NCBI RefSeq assembly: GCF_003432115.1
Contig: NZ_QWDC01000002.1
Coordinates: forward strand, 1,454,878-1,518,877
Source of the DNA: Mucilaginibacter conchicola
GTDB lineage: Bacteria; Bacteroidota; Bacteroidia; Sphingobacteriales; Sphingobacteriaceae
Reading direction: 5' to 3'
Length of the DNA stretch: 64,000 nucleotides
Shown: positions 41,675-50,505 of the stretch, one piece after another
How positions within the stretch are numbered: position 1 is the stretch's first letter
Layout: each line of letters begins with the position of its first letter
Program-made: the position numbers and the translations under genes
Notes under the pieces: model-generated
The model's database searches: none
Seen by the model: the letters and a program-made list of their open reading frames with translations, nothing else
What the model was told of the DNA's origin: nothing

Positions 41675-43210
41675 TTACTGCACTTCAAACATATTGTTGA
41701 AACTGCCACCATCAGGATAGTAACCACTGATCACCAGTCGGCCATTCTTAAGGTTCGTTATAGCTTTATCAATATCTTCAACGCTGTTTACAGGCTGCCT
41801 GTTGATTGAGGTGATGATAGAGCCTGTTGGGATCTCGGTATCATCAAACAAACCACCACGACGCACTTGTGTAACCACAACACCACCGTTAACGCGGTAT
41901 TTAGATTTTTGCTGTGCATTTAACGGTTGGAAACTTGCACCCAGTTTGTTGAACAGTTCCGAAGCTGATTTTGAGTTAGCAGCAGTTTTGTTAGCCGGAG
42001 CATCAGCCTTAAGCGTTACCGAGAAGTTTTTCTCAGCACCGTTACGCAAAACGGTCAGGTTAATTTTATCACCAGGCTGTAAACGTGCAACACGCTCTTG
42101 CAGGTCTGATGATTCGTAAACGGTATTGCCTTCAACTTTAGTGATAATATCACCTTGTTTAATACCGGCTTGCTCGGCACCACCACCTGCAACCAGGCTG
42201 TTTACGTACAGGCCATTGGTTTTGTCGCTGTTAACTTGTTTAGCAGCATCCGGGTCGCTCAGGTCGGCAAAACCGATACCTACATAACCACGTTTAACCG
42301 AACCATATTTCTTAATATCATTCAATACCTTTTTAGCCAGGTTAATAGGGATGGCAAAACCATAGCCCTCATAAGAACCGGTGTGCGATGCGATAGCAGC
42401 GTTGATACCGATCAATTCTCCCGCAGTATTCACTAATGCGCCACCACTGTTACCAGGGTTAATAGCTGCATCAGTTTGAATGAACGACTCGATACCTTTT
42501 TTCAAAGTAGGCGTCTCTTGCTGGCGTACAGGGTAAGGGCTATCCTCATCATCCTCACGACCGATGATACCAATGCTGCGACCTTTTGCGCTCACAATGC
42601 CCGCCGTAACAGTAGAGTTCAGTTTAAAAGGGTTACCCACGGCCAATACCCACTCGCCAACTTTTACGGCATCAGAGTTACCTAATTTAACGATAGGCAG
42701 GTTAGTAGCGTTAACCTTAATTAAGGCAAGGTCGGTATTAGGGTCGGTACCTATCACTTTGGCCTCAAAGCTGCGGTGGTCATTGGTCACGATCTGGATC
42801 TTTTCGGCTTTAGCTACAACGTGGTTGTTGGTAACAATGTAACCATCCGGGGAGATGATCACACCAGAGCCCGATGCCATCTGCGGGCCTTGCGGGCGCA
42901 TACGGCCACCAAACATCTGCCCAAACATTTGCTCAAACGGATCGCCACTGCCACCATCAGATGACTTGCTTGCGTATGTGGTACGGATATAAACAACGGC
43001 AGGCGTTGCTTCGGCAGCTGCCTGGGTAAAATCAGCCGTACCGGCAGATGATACCAAATTGCTTTTCTCAGGATTGCTGGCAAAATAAACTTTCTGCTTA
43101 TCCTCAATGCTCAAATTCTGGTCGTACTTGTTCTCGGCAAACTTATACGCTCCCAAAGCGAGCGCGCCGCCTGCAAAGGCGGTCAGTAATGTTAAACCAA
43201 ACTTTCTCAT
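41675..43210 (-). CDS. Do/DegP-type serine protease HtrA
   Basis: The ATG at 43210 gives 511 residues. A signal anchor ('KFGLTLLTAFAGGALALGAY') is followed by a trypsin-like domain with His130, Asp160 and Ser255 ('VTNNHVV', 'NTDLALIKV', 'NPGNSGGALV'). Two PDZ domains follow (about 290-390, 'GYVGIGF' and 'GGGAEQAGIKQGD', and about 420-511). It is a periplasmic protease-chaperone of the envelope stress response. A glycine-rich loop ('DGGSGDPFEQMFGQMFGGRM') resembles the Q-linker of DegP. All catalytic residues are present. Confidence 0.94.
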   Translation of the reverse strand: MRKFGLTLLTAFAGGALALGAYKFAENKYDQNLSIEDKQKVYFASNPEKSNLVSSAGTADFTQAAAEATPAVVYIRTTYASKSSDGGSGDPFEQMFGQMFGGRMRPQGPQMASGSGVIISPDGYIVTNNHVVAKAEKIQIVTNDHRSFEAKVIGTDPNTDLALIKVNATNLPIVKLGNSDAVKVGEWVLAVGNPFKLNSTVTAGIVSAKGRSIGIIGREDDEDSPYPVRQQETPTLKKGIESFIQTDAAINPGNSGGALVNTAGELIGINAAIASHTGSYEGYGFAIPINLAKKVLNDIKKYGSVKRGYVGIGFADLSDPDAAKQVNSDKTNGLYVNSLVAGGGAEQAGIKQGDIITKVEGNTVYESSDLQERVARLQPGDKINLTVLRNGAEKNFSVTLKADAPANKTAANSKSASELFNKLGASFQPLNAQQKSKYRVNGGVVVTQVRRGGLFDDTEIPTGSIITSINRQPVNSVEDIDKAITNLKNGRLVISGYYPDGGSFNNMFEVQ

Positions 43211-43258
43211 ATTATTTCTCACTTTCTTAAATACTATAGTTTAATAACCTTAGAGGTT

Positions 43259-43290
43259 CAAATTTAATACCATATAGACGCAATTTACAA
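43259..43290 (-). promoter_or_regulatory. promoter of htrA
   Basis: On the minus strand TTG (43288-43290) precedes TAAATTTG (43259-43266), an exact TAnnTTTG, by 21 bases. The start codon lies 48 bases downstream. Confidence 0.65.
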
Positions 43291-43319
43291 CAATAAGGTA
43301 TGTGTAATAATGTTAAATA

Positions 43320-43353
43320 TTGTTAAAATGAGATAAACTCTCTGCTATATTTG
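43320..43353 (+). promoter_or_regulatory. promoter of dapF
   Basis: TATATTTG (43346-43353) fits the -7 consensus; a TTG at 43320-43322 lies 23 bases upstream. It is back to back with the htrA promoter. Confidence 0.55.
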
Positions 43354-43401
43354 TTACTCGTTACTTTTTTAAATTTAACATCTACTGCTTAAAGTAAAAT
43401 T

Positions 43402-44187
43402 GTGGAAATAAACTTTTATAAATACCAGGGTGCCGGCAACGATTTTGTGCTGATAGATAATCGTGAAAATGCTATCAATTCGCTTGATAAAGAACAGGTT
43501 GCATTGCTGTGCGACCGCCGTTTTGGTATAGGTGGCGATGGCCTCATGTTGTTGGAGAACGAGCAGGGGTATGATTTTAAAATGGTGTACTACAATGCCG
43601 ATGGTGCCGAGGGCAGCATGTGCGGAAATGGTGGCCGTTGCATCGTTGCCTTTGCGAAGCGTTTGGGTGTGATAAACGATACGACAAAATTTCTGGCTAC
43701 AGACGGTGTTCACCATGCCAAAATTTCAGAAAATGGCGAATGGGTGAGCCTGCAAATGATAGACGTTGAGGAGATAAATAAAGACGGCGATGCTTTTGTG
43801 CTGAATACCGGTTCCCCGCATTACGTAAAAACAGCGGTTGATCTGGCGGTTAAAGATGTGTATAACGAAGGCCGTGCTATCCGCAACAACGCAACCTATA
43901 AGCAACAAGGCATCAACGTAAACTTTGTTGAGAAAGAAGGGGAAGGTTACTTTGTACGCACCTTTGAACGCGGTGTTGAGAACGAGACCTATGCCTGCGG
44001 TACAGGTGTTACGGCAGTCGCATTGGCTATGGCCAAAAAGAACGGTGAATTTGGTACCATCAGCACCCCGATCAGGGTTTTAGGCGGCGATCTAAATATC
44101 CGCTTCGATCACGACGGCGAAAAGTTTAGCAACATCTTTCTGGAAGGCCCGGCTAAGCTGGTTTTCGAGGGAGAGATAGTTTTATAA
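43402..44187 (+). CDS. dapF: diaminopimelate epimerase
   Basis: A 261-residue protein from a GTG start. 'YKYQGAGNDFVLIDNR' opens the family, with the two catalytic cysteines in 'GSMCGNGGRC' (first half) and 'YACGTGVTAVALAM' (second half). It converts LL- to meso-diaminopimelate for lysine and peptidoglycan synthesis. The upstream intergenic region carries a divergent promoter pair shared with htrA. Confidence 0.96.
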   Translation: MEINFYKYQGAGNDFVLIDNRENAINSLDKEQVALLCDRRFGIGGDGLMLLENEQGYDFKMVYYNADGAEGSMCGNGGRCIVAFAKRLGVINDTTKFLATDGVHHAKISENGEWVSLQMIDVEEINKDGDAFVLNTGSPHYVKTAVDLAVKDVYNEGRAIRNNATYKQQGINVNFVEKEGEGYFVRTFERGVENETYACGTGVTAVALAMAKKNGEFGTISTPIRVLGGDLNIRFDHDGEKFSNIFLEGPAKLVFEGEIVL

Positions 44188-44212
44188 ATGACATTTTACA
44201 GGCATAAGAAAA

Positions 44213-44785
44213 ATGAAATTGATTAAGGTGGTGTTAGCGTGCTTTGTTATGTTCTCTGCATTTAACACCAATGCTCAAAGCACTAAACCAGTGTTCAGAT
44301 CGTTAACGCACGTTTTATATCAGGTTGAGAGCGGGAAAATTATTATTAAGCAATTATTTGATATTGATAGCGTGGGTAATACGCGTTTACAGTGTGTTTG
44401 GCCAAGAGGCATTTCAGATACAACTTATCTGTTAGCTGATGAAAAAGTGGCACTGCTTAATTCAATTTTTAATGATAGCAAACCGTTAGAAGATTTTGTA
44501 GCAAGGCGGCGGTTAAAAGCCGGTGAACATTTTCCCGGACCTTATGAGTATGTTAAATATGTTATGCCGAATGGAAAAACAGGAGAGCTTACTTTTGCTG
44601 CGCCGTTAATGGCAGATAATTTTAATCGGGCACTTGATCTCTTTATTTTCGCGGGGAAGTCTTTCCGGGATGGTGATGTTATTGAAAATGCTGAGCTGAT
44701 ACGCCAGGCAGAACTTTCACAAAAAAAGATAACCTACCTTCCTAAAATAGAACCACCACCGACAGTAAAGGACCTTAGGTTTTAA
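44213..44785 (+). CDS. secreted hypothetical protein
   Basis: A 190-residue protein with a clear signal peptide ('VVLACFVMFSAFNTNAQ', cleavage after AQ). The mature part has no recognised domain; it is beta-rich with 'PGPYEYVKYVMPNGKTGELTF'. It lies 25 bases after dapF and may share its transcript. Function unknown. Confidence 0.65.
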   Translation: MKLIKVVLACFVMFSAFNTNAQSTKPVFRSLTHVLYQVESGKIIIKQLFDIDSVGNTRLQCVWPRGISDTTYLLADEKVALLNSIFNDSKPLEDFVARRRLKAGEHFPGPYEYVKYVMPNGKTGELTFAAPLMADNFNRALDLFIFAGKSFRDGDVIENAELIRQAELSQKKITYLPKIEPPPTVKDLRF

Positions 44786-44848
44786 CAACGGGCGAAAATC
44801 TGAAAATTCTTTAAAAGATAAAAGTCTGCTGCTCGTCTTCACAGGTAT

Positions 44849-45523
44849 ATGCCAGATACAATGAAGTTGAGTATAATACTGACCGGTGCCACGGGGCTGG
44901 TTGGTGAAGGAGTTTTGTTAGAGTGCCTTGCCCATCCTGCAGTTGAAAAAGTTTTGATGGTTAACCGCAAACATTTCGATCTACAGCATCCTAAGCTGCG
45001 GGAATTAATAGTTCCCGATTTTATGGATCTTCACGAAGTGGAAGATATCCTGAAAGGTTACAACACCTGCCTCTTTTGCGCCGGTATCAGTTCCAACGGA
45101 CTGAACGAGCAGCAATACAGCCATATCACTTACGATATCACAATGAACTTTGCTGAAGCCCTGCTGAGCGAAAATCCTGATATGGTTTTCAATTTTGTAT
45201 CAGGCGCACATACCGATAGCACCGAAAAAGGCCGTATGATGTGGGCCCGTGTAAAAGGCAAAACCGAAAATGCATTGCTGAAGCTTCCCTTCAAAAGCGT
45301 ATACACCTTCCGCCCCGGTTTTATGAAACCCACCGAGGGGCAGAGGAATGTTAAAGGTTATTACAAGATTATCTCATCACTGTACCCGATACTAAAGGTG
45401 TTATTCCCAAGCGCTGTGCTTACCATGAAAGATGTTGGCAAGGCCATGATCAATGCTGCTATACGCGGGTATTACAAGCATGTTTTAGAGGTAAAAGATA
45501 TCAAGACGCTGGCAGCGTTGTAA
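44849..45523 (+). CDS. NAD(P)-binding short-chain/atypical SDR protein
   Basis: A 224-residue protein with the Rossmann motif 'LTGATGLVGEGVLLECL' (GxxGxxG) at the N-terminus and 'NFVSGAHTDSTEKGRMMWARVKGKTE', where the Lys matches the SDR active-site region. It resembles atypical short-chain epimerase-like proteins (YwnB/SDR_a5 type). Substrate unknown. An inner ATG at 44861 is an alternative start. Confidence 0.75.
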   Translation: MPDTMKLSIILTGATGLVGEGVLLECLAHPAVEKVLMVNRKHFDLQHPKLRELIVPDFMDLHEVEDILKGYNTCLFCAGISSNGLNEQQYSHITYDITMNFAEALLSENPDMVFNFVSGAHTDSTEKGRMMWARVKGKTENALLKLPFKSVYTFRPGFMKPTEGQRNVKGYYKIISSLYPILKVLFPSAVLTMKDVGKAMINAAIRGYYKHVLEVKDIKTLAAL

Positions 45524-45533
45524 AATCTGATTA

Positions 45534-45640
45534 CCCCACGCGTCATTGCGAGGAACGAAGCAATCTCTTTGCTATACAGAGCCGTTCTGTAAGTAGGGGA
45601 TTGCCACGTCGCTGTCGCTTCTCGCAATGACGTGGTGGGG
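45534..45640. repeat. CCCCACGCGTCATTGCGAG-type inverted repeat
   Basis: CCCCACgcGTCATTGCGAG and CTCGCAATGACGTGGTGGGG are inverted arms at the two ends, with inner arms CAATCTC.../GGATTGCC. The same arm occurs at 41601 and at 48779-48870. Confidence 0.8.
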
Positions 45641-45756
45641 CTCATCCACCCATGTTAATAAATTTTTAAGCAAAAATTTTTGAGTGCAGATTTTTTAATT
45701 TACGTTTGAATTTTTTCTTGTCGTAGCTTCCATTAATTTTTTACCTGAGAAACTTA

Positions 45757-48651
45757 ATGCTACGCGTAGACAGCACCAAGCCCTGCCAAATTATCTATTC
45801 CATCGCCCGTCACGATTACCTTTCGTACGTGATTGAGCCGCATGTGGTACAGCTAAACCCCAACGGCGAGTTCTCGTTTACGCATCAACGCCTTTTCTCA
45901 AACACAGCCGAAGAATTTTCATCATGCATTGATGATGCCGACCGTAAACTCATCAAAATTTTAGAGGATATGGAGCAGGGTAACATCATTAAGCGGTTCT
46001 ACAAAAAGCCTATCCGCCCGTTCGAGTTTTTTGGGAAGATCTTTAACGACCAGCTTTTTGATACCATCCGCCCTAAAATAGAGAAGAAGATAGTTGAGGC
46101 TTTGGGGATGTTGGGCGACAAAGAGATCTATTTGATGAGCAAGGAAGGCTATCCCGCTGGCCGCAAACTGCACATTGCCGATGAGGCAGCTTCGGTGTTG
46201 TTCCATTTCCGCAGGAGCGAAGAAGAGATCCGTTATTTTCCTACCATCAAGTACCAGGGCATGCGCATCGAGTTCATGTTTAAGGATGCCGAGATCATCT
46301 GTAACCACCCTGCCTGGATGCTCCTGGATGATACGCTATATTATTTTGATAAGGATATCGAGGGAAAAAAACTCCAACCTTTCCTGAACAAGCGCTATAT
46401 CTCTATTCCAAAATCATCAGAGCATTCGTACTTCGAAAAATTTGTTGCCCCGCTGATAGAGAAGCATAACGTGTATGCAGAAGGTTTTACTATCAATACA
46501 GAGAAGTATGATGCCATTGCCTGCGTAAAACCTATTTACGTGGAAGGCGGCACCTCACAACTGCAATTGTACTTTAAGTATGCCGGTTATGTTTTCCCTT
46601 ACGGGGATGGCAGGCATATCTCCGTACGTATGGAGAAAACCGGCGACGATTACCTTTTCCACCGCATTAAACGCTCGGTAACATGGGAGAAAGGGAAGTT
46701 GCAACTGCTGGAAAACATGGGGCTGCAAACCACCTCATCGTTGTTCCAAAACCTGGAAGTAGCTGCCCATGATGAAGATGCCGACCGCTCGTTTCCCATT
46801 TTTGAGTGGCTTAACCACCACCATGATGAGTTGATAGAGAAAGGATTTGAAATTGAACAACCCGATGGGCAGAAACGCTACGTTTTTGGCAGTACCAAAA
46901 TAGAACTTGAGGTAAGCGAAAATAACGACTGGTTCGATATCAACGCAGTGGTGTCCTTCGGGCCGTACCGCATCCCGTTCATTCAACTGAAGAACCACAT
47001 CCTCAACCATAAAAAAGAATTTATATTGCCAAGCGGCGAAATTGCCGTGATACCGGAGAGCTGGTTTGCTCAATTCGGCAACCTGCTGCACTTTAGCGAG
47101 GGTGGCGAAGAAATAAAACTGCGCCGCCATCACTTAGGTTTGGTGAACGATATATCGGGCGGCGAAATGGCCGAAGTAGCCATGAACCGTAAGCTGCAAA
47201 AGCTCACCGATTTTGAAGAGACCGAAGACGTGCCGATGCCGGTGAACTTTGCAGGCAGCCTGCGCCCTTACCAAAAGGCGGGTTACAACTGGTTCCATTT
47301 CTTAAAAGATTTCCACTTTGGCGGATGCCTTGCCGATGACATGGGTTTGGGTAAAACTATCCAGACCTTATCGTTGCTGCAAAAACATAAAGAAGATGCT
47401 GAGAATGCGGGCGGTAAAAGTACCTCGCTGATCATCATGCCTACTTCGCTGATCTATAACTGGCTGAATGAAGCACGCAAATTTGCCCCGCAATTGCGCA
47501 TTATGGTGCACACGGGCGCCTTCCGCTATAAATCGGCAGAGGTGTTTGCCAATTATGACCTGGTGATCACTACCTACGGTATCAGCCGGATAGATATTGA
47601 AATGTTTAAAGCATACTTTTTTGAGTATGTGATACTGGATGAAAGTCAGAACATCAAGAACGCTTCGTCAAAATCGTTCCAGGCCGTAAGGCAGCTCAAA
47701 TCGCGCTTTAAACTGATACTGAGCGGCACACCGGTAGAGAACTCGGTGAATGACCTTTGGACACAGATGTCGTTCATTAACCCTGGTCTGTTAGGCTCAC
47801 AACAGTTCTTCCAGAACGAGTTTGTTACGCCGATAGAAAAGAAGAAGGACGAAGAGAAAGCCCGCAAGCTACAAGCCATCATCAAACCCTTTGTGTTGCG
47901 CCGCACCAAGGAGCAAGTGGCTACCGAGTTACCGCCAAAAACCGAGAACCTGTTCTATTGCCAGATGAGCGAGGAGCAGGCCAGCGTGTACGATAAGGTG
48001 AAATCTGAATACCGTAATGAGTTACTGCGCAGCCTGGAAGATGGCACTTTTGCTAAAACGCAGATCCAGGTTTTACAGGGCCTGATCAAACTTCGCCAGA
48101 TAGCCAATCACCCGTCAATGATCGATTCTGATTACGAGGGCGACAGCGGCAAATTTGAGAACGTAGTGCACACCCTCGCCAATGTTTTGGATGGCGGGCA
48201 TAAGGTTTTGATCTTCTCGCAGTTTGTAAAGCAGTTGGCCATTTACCGCGAATATTTTGAACGCGAGGGTATCCCGTACGCCTACCTTGATGGCGGTACA
48301 CAAAACCGCGGTGATGTAGTACAGAAATTTCAGCAGGATAAGAAAACGCAGATCTTCCTGATCTCGATAAAAGCGGGAGGTGTAGGTCTCAACCTTACCG
48401 AAGCCGACTACGTGTTCATCCTCGATCCATGGTGGAACCCGGCGGTAGAGCAACAAGCCATTGACCGTACGCACCGCATCGGCCAAACCAAAAACGTGTT
48501 CATCTATAAATTTATCACCAAAGATACTGTAGAAGAAAAGATCCTGGCCCTGCAGCAACGCAAACTAAGCGTAGCCCGCTCGCTCATCACTACCGAAGAA
48601 AGTTTCATTAAGTCGCTTTCGGCAGATGATATAAAGGAGATTTTGGGGTAG
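45757..48651 (+). CDS. SNF2-family helicase/ATPase
   Basis: A 964-residue SWI2/SNF2 protein. The C-terminal half has motif I 'DDMGLGKTIQTLSLLQ', DEAH-type 'ILDESQNIKNASS', motif III 'LSGTPVENSVNDLW', and the helicase C domain ('VLIFSQFVKQLAIYREYFE', 'GVGLNLTEADYVF', 'QAIDRTHRIGQ'). The N-terminal ~480 residues form an unassigned region common in bacterial SNF2 proteins, possibly with the SNF2_assoc-type fold. It remodels or translocates on DNA-protein complexes. Chromosomal and complete. Confidence 0.93.
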   Translation: MLRVDSTKPCQIIYSIARHDYLSYVIEPHVVQLNPNGEFSFTHQRLFSNTAEEFSSCIDDADRKLIKILEDMEQGNIIKRFYKKPIRPFEFFGKIFNDQLFDTIRPKIEKKIVEALGMLGDKEIYLMSKEGYPAGRKLHIADEAASVLFHFRRSEEEIRYFPTIKYQGMRIEFMFKDAEIICNHPAWMLLDDTLYYFDKDIEGKKLQPFLNKRYISIPKSSEHSYFEKFVAPLIEKHNVYAEGFTINTEKYDAIACVKPIYVEGGTSQLQLYFKYAGYVFPYGDGRHISVRMEKTGDDYLFHRIKRSVTWEKGKLQLLENMGLQTTSSLFQNLEVAAHDEDADRSFPIFEWLNHHHDELIEKGFEIEQPDGQKRYVFGSTKIELEVSENNDWFDINAVVSFGPYRIPFIQLKNHILNHKKEFILPSGEIAVIPESWFAQFGNLLHFSEGGEEIKLRRHHLGLVNDISGGEMAEVAMNRKLQKLTDFEETEDVPMPVNFAGSLRPYQKAGYNWFHFLKDFHFGGCLADDMGLGKTIQTLSLLQKHKEDAENAGGKSTSLIIMPTSLIYNWLNEARKFAPQLRIMVHTGAFRYKSAEVFANYDLVITTYGISRIDIEMFKAYFFEYVILDESQNIKNASSKSFQAVRQLKSRFKLILSGTPVENSVNDLWTQMSFINPGLLGSQQFFQNEFVTPIEKKKDEEKARKLQAIIKPFVLRRTKEQVATELPPKTENLFYCQMSEEQASVYDKVKSEYRNELLRSLEDGTFAKTQIQVLQGLIKLRQIANHPSMIDSDYEGDSGKFENVVHTLANVLDGGHKVLIFSQFVKQLAIYREYFEREGIPYAYLDGGTQNRGDVVQKFQQDKKTQIFLISIKAGGVGLNLTEADYVFILDPWWNPAVEQQAIDRTHRIGQTKNVFIYKFITKDTVEEKILALQQRKLSVARSLITTEESFIKSLSADDIKEILG

Positions 48652-48671
48652 TAACCCAATTTCAAATAATT

Positions 48672-48758
48672 GTCATTTCGAACGATAGTGAGAAATCTTC
48701 TGCTCGGGATACTTTCGGCGTAGAAGATTTCTCCTCGCTGTCGCTCGTTCGAAATGAC
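48672..48758. repeat. GTCATTTCGAACGA-type inverted repeat
   Basis: Outer arms GTCATTTCGAACGATAGTGA and its near-complement ending GTTCGAAATGAC, inner arms GAAATCTTCTGC/AGAAGATTTC. It is adjacent to a second repeat at 48779. Confidence 0.8.
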
Positions 48759-48778
48759 AAATCGGACTAAGAATGTAT

Positions 48779-48870
48779 GTCATTGCGAGGAGCGACAGCG
48801 ACGAGGCAATCTCATAGACAGATTCGATATGCTTGCCCTATGAGATTGCCACGCTATCGCTCGCAATGAC
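48779..48870. repeat. GTCATTGCGAGGAGCGACAG-type inverted repeat
   Basis: The arms GTCATTGCGAG and CTCGCAATGAC enclose GGCAATCTCATAG/CTATGAGATTGCC. The family is shared with 45534-45640. Confidence 0.8.
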
Positions 48871-48885
48871 ATTTATGATTAGTGT

Positions 48886-50418
48886 TTATTTCTTCTCCTT
48901 AGCTTTCTTTACCAAAAAATCCAGCGCTGCAGCATCAGCCAATGGTTTGGCAGCAGGTTGCTCACCCAGATACATGGTTTGCCCGCCTTTTGCAGAGTAC
49001 GCAGGCCACTTAGCCAGGCCCGCGCCATTCGGATCACCGGTTTTTACAAAGTTTACCCAGTAAGATGATGCCTCATCAGCCAGTTTGTTATCAATGGCTT
49101 CAAAAGGGCGGTTCACAAACTTGAGGTTGTTGAATATGTACGGCACTTCGGCGGTATGAAAAGCGCCGTATTTTACAAATTCGGGTGTGGCAGGCATGCG
49201 GCGGGTAAAGCGGTACAGGTAAACCTTTCTGCCTTTTGCAGCCTGGATATTGGCCCAGGTATAATTTTGTATCCCGAAGGTCATATCGCGCGAGAGGTTG
49301 ATCTGCGAGCGCTCTGCTTCAGCGTCAGTATTGCCGGGGAATAGTTTCAGGAAATCGTCCGCATCAGTGCCGTATTGTTTTTGTGCATCGGCGCGATAGG
49401 CCTCAGCATTTTTCAGCTGACCGATAAAGGCATCGTCCTCATTCCAGCCGGTAAGCAGGTTTACCGGGTTCTCTTTACCAGCGGCGAAGATGGCCGCGAT
49501 GCTTTGCGGCAATACATAGCCGTCTACAATCGGCCTGCCGCCGAACTGTTTTAGCAGCTCATCGGTACTCAGTTTACGCAGGTCGGTCAGTGTTTTTGCA
49601 CCCAGTTTCTCTGCCGTTTCCACGCCTGCTTTCTCGGCTTGTGCCAGTGTAGTGCCGCCAAACGGGCCGGCTATAAAATTAGCCCCGCTCTCGGCAATGG
49701 CATTCCTGAACAAACCTTTAGCCAGCGGCGATGCCACCAAACTATTCACATTCATTGATCCTGCCGATTGCCCTGTAATAGTCACTTTTGTAGGGTCGCC
49801 GCCAAAGGCTGCAATATTTTTTTGTACCCATTTCAATGCGGCTATCAGATCCATCAAACCATAATTACCCGATGCATGATTGGGCGATTCTTTGGTTAAT
49901 TCAGGATGAGCAAAGAAACCTAAAATGCCAACGCGGTAAGGGATACTTACCACAATAACGCCTTTTTTTGCCAGTGCTTCGCCATCATAAATGGGGGCAT
50001 TAGTGCCGCCACTTACAAAGCCGCCGCCATAGATCCATACAAAAACAGGGCGTTTTTCGGTAGCTGCTTTTGCGCCTGTCCACACGTTAAGGTACAAGCA
50101 ATCCTCGCTCAGCGGTTCATCTTTTATCAGGAACTCGCGGGTATAAACGCCAAACTCGTTAGGCTTGCTTTGTATGCCGCTTTTCGCAAAATCGATGCAG
50201 GCTTTTACACCGTCCCAGGGTTTTACAGGCTGCGGGGCTTTCCATCGTAAATCACCTACAGGCGGGGCAGCAAAGGGGATACCTTTGTAAATGCGGATGC
50301 TTTTATCTTCGCCCACCGTGCCCGATATTTTACCGGCACCGGTTTGTATAATAGCTGATTGTGCAGCTGCATTAAGGGCCGGCAGCAGGGCTGTGAGCAG
50401 GACGAACAGGCGTTTCAT
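48886..50418 (-). CDS. type B carboxylesterase
   Basis: A 510-residue protein with a signal peptide ('LFVLLTALLPALNAAAQ'). The nucleophile elbow is 'TITGQSAGSMN' (Ser about 205), the oxyanion region 'WIYGGGFVSGG', and the acid and His lie in later segments ('GWNEDDAFIGQL', 'GAFHTAEVPYIF'). It hydrolyses carboxylic esters in the periplasm or outside the cell. It lies next to a GH3 glycosidase on the same strand. Confidence 0.93.
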   Translation of the reverse strand: MKRLFVLLTALLPALNAAAQSAIIQTGAGKISGTVGEDKSIRIYKGIPFAAPPVGDLRWKAPQPVKPWDGVKACIDFAKSGIQSKPNEFGVYTREFLIKDEPLSEDCLYLNVWTGAKAATEKRPVFVWIYGGGFVSGGTNAPIYDGEALAKKGVIVVSIPYRVGILGFFAHPELTKESPNHASGNYGLMDLIAALKWVQKNIAAFGGDPTKVTITGQSAGSMNVNSLVASPLAKGLFRNAIAESGANFIAGPFGGTTLAQAEKAGVETAEKLGAKTLTDLRKLSTDELLKQFGGRPIVDGYVLPQSIAAIFAAGKENPVNLLTGWNEDDAFIGQLKNAEAYRADAQKQYGTDADDFLKLFPGNTDAEAERSQINLSRDMTFGIQNYTWANIQAAKGRKVYLYRFTRRMPATPEFVKYGAFHTAEVPYIFNNLKFVNRPFEAIDNKLADEASSYWVNFVKTGDPNGAGLAKWPAYSAKGGQTMYLGEQPAAKPLADAAALDFLVKKAKEKK

Positions 50419-50505
50419 GTATTTTAATTTAGGTTTGTAATGAAGAAACTAAGGCGCAAAGTTTTAATAATGTGACTTTGCGCCTTAGCGAAAATGTAGC
50501 TTAAG

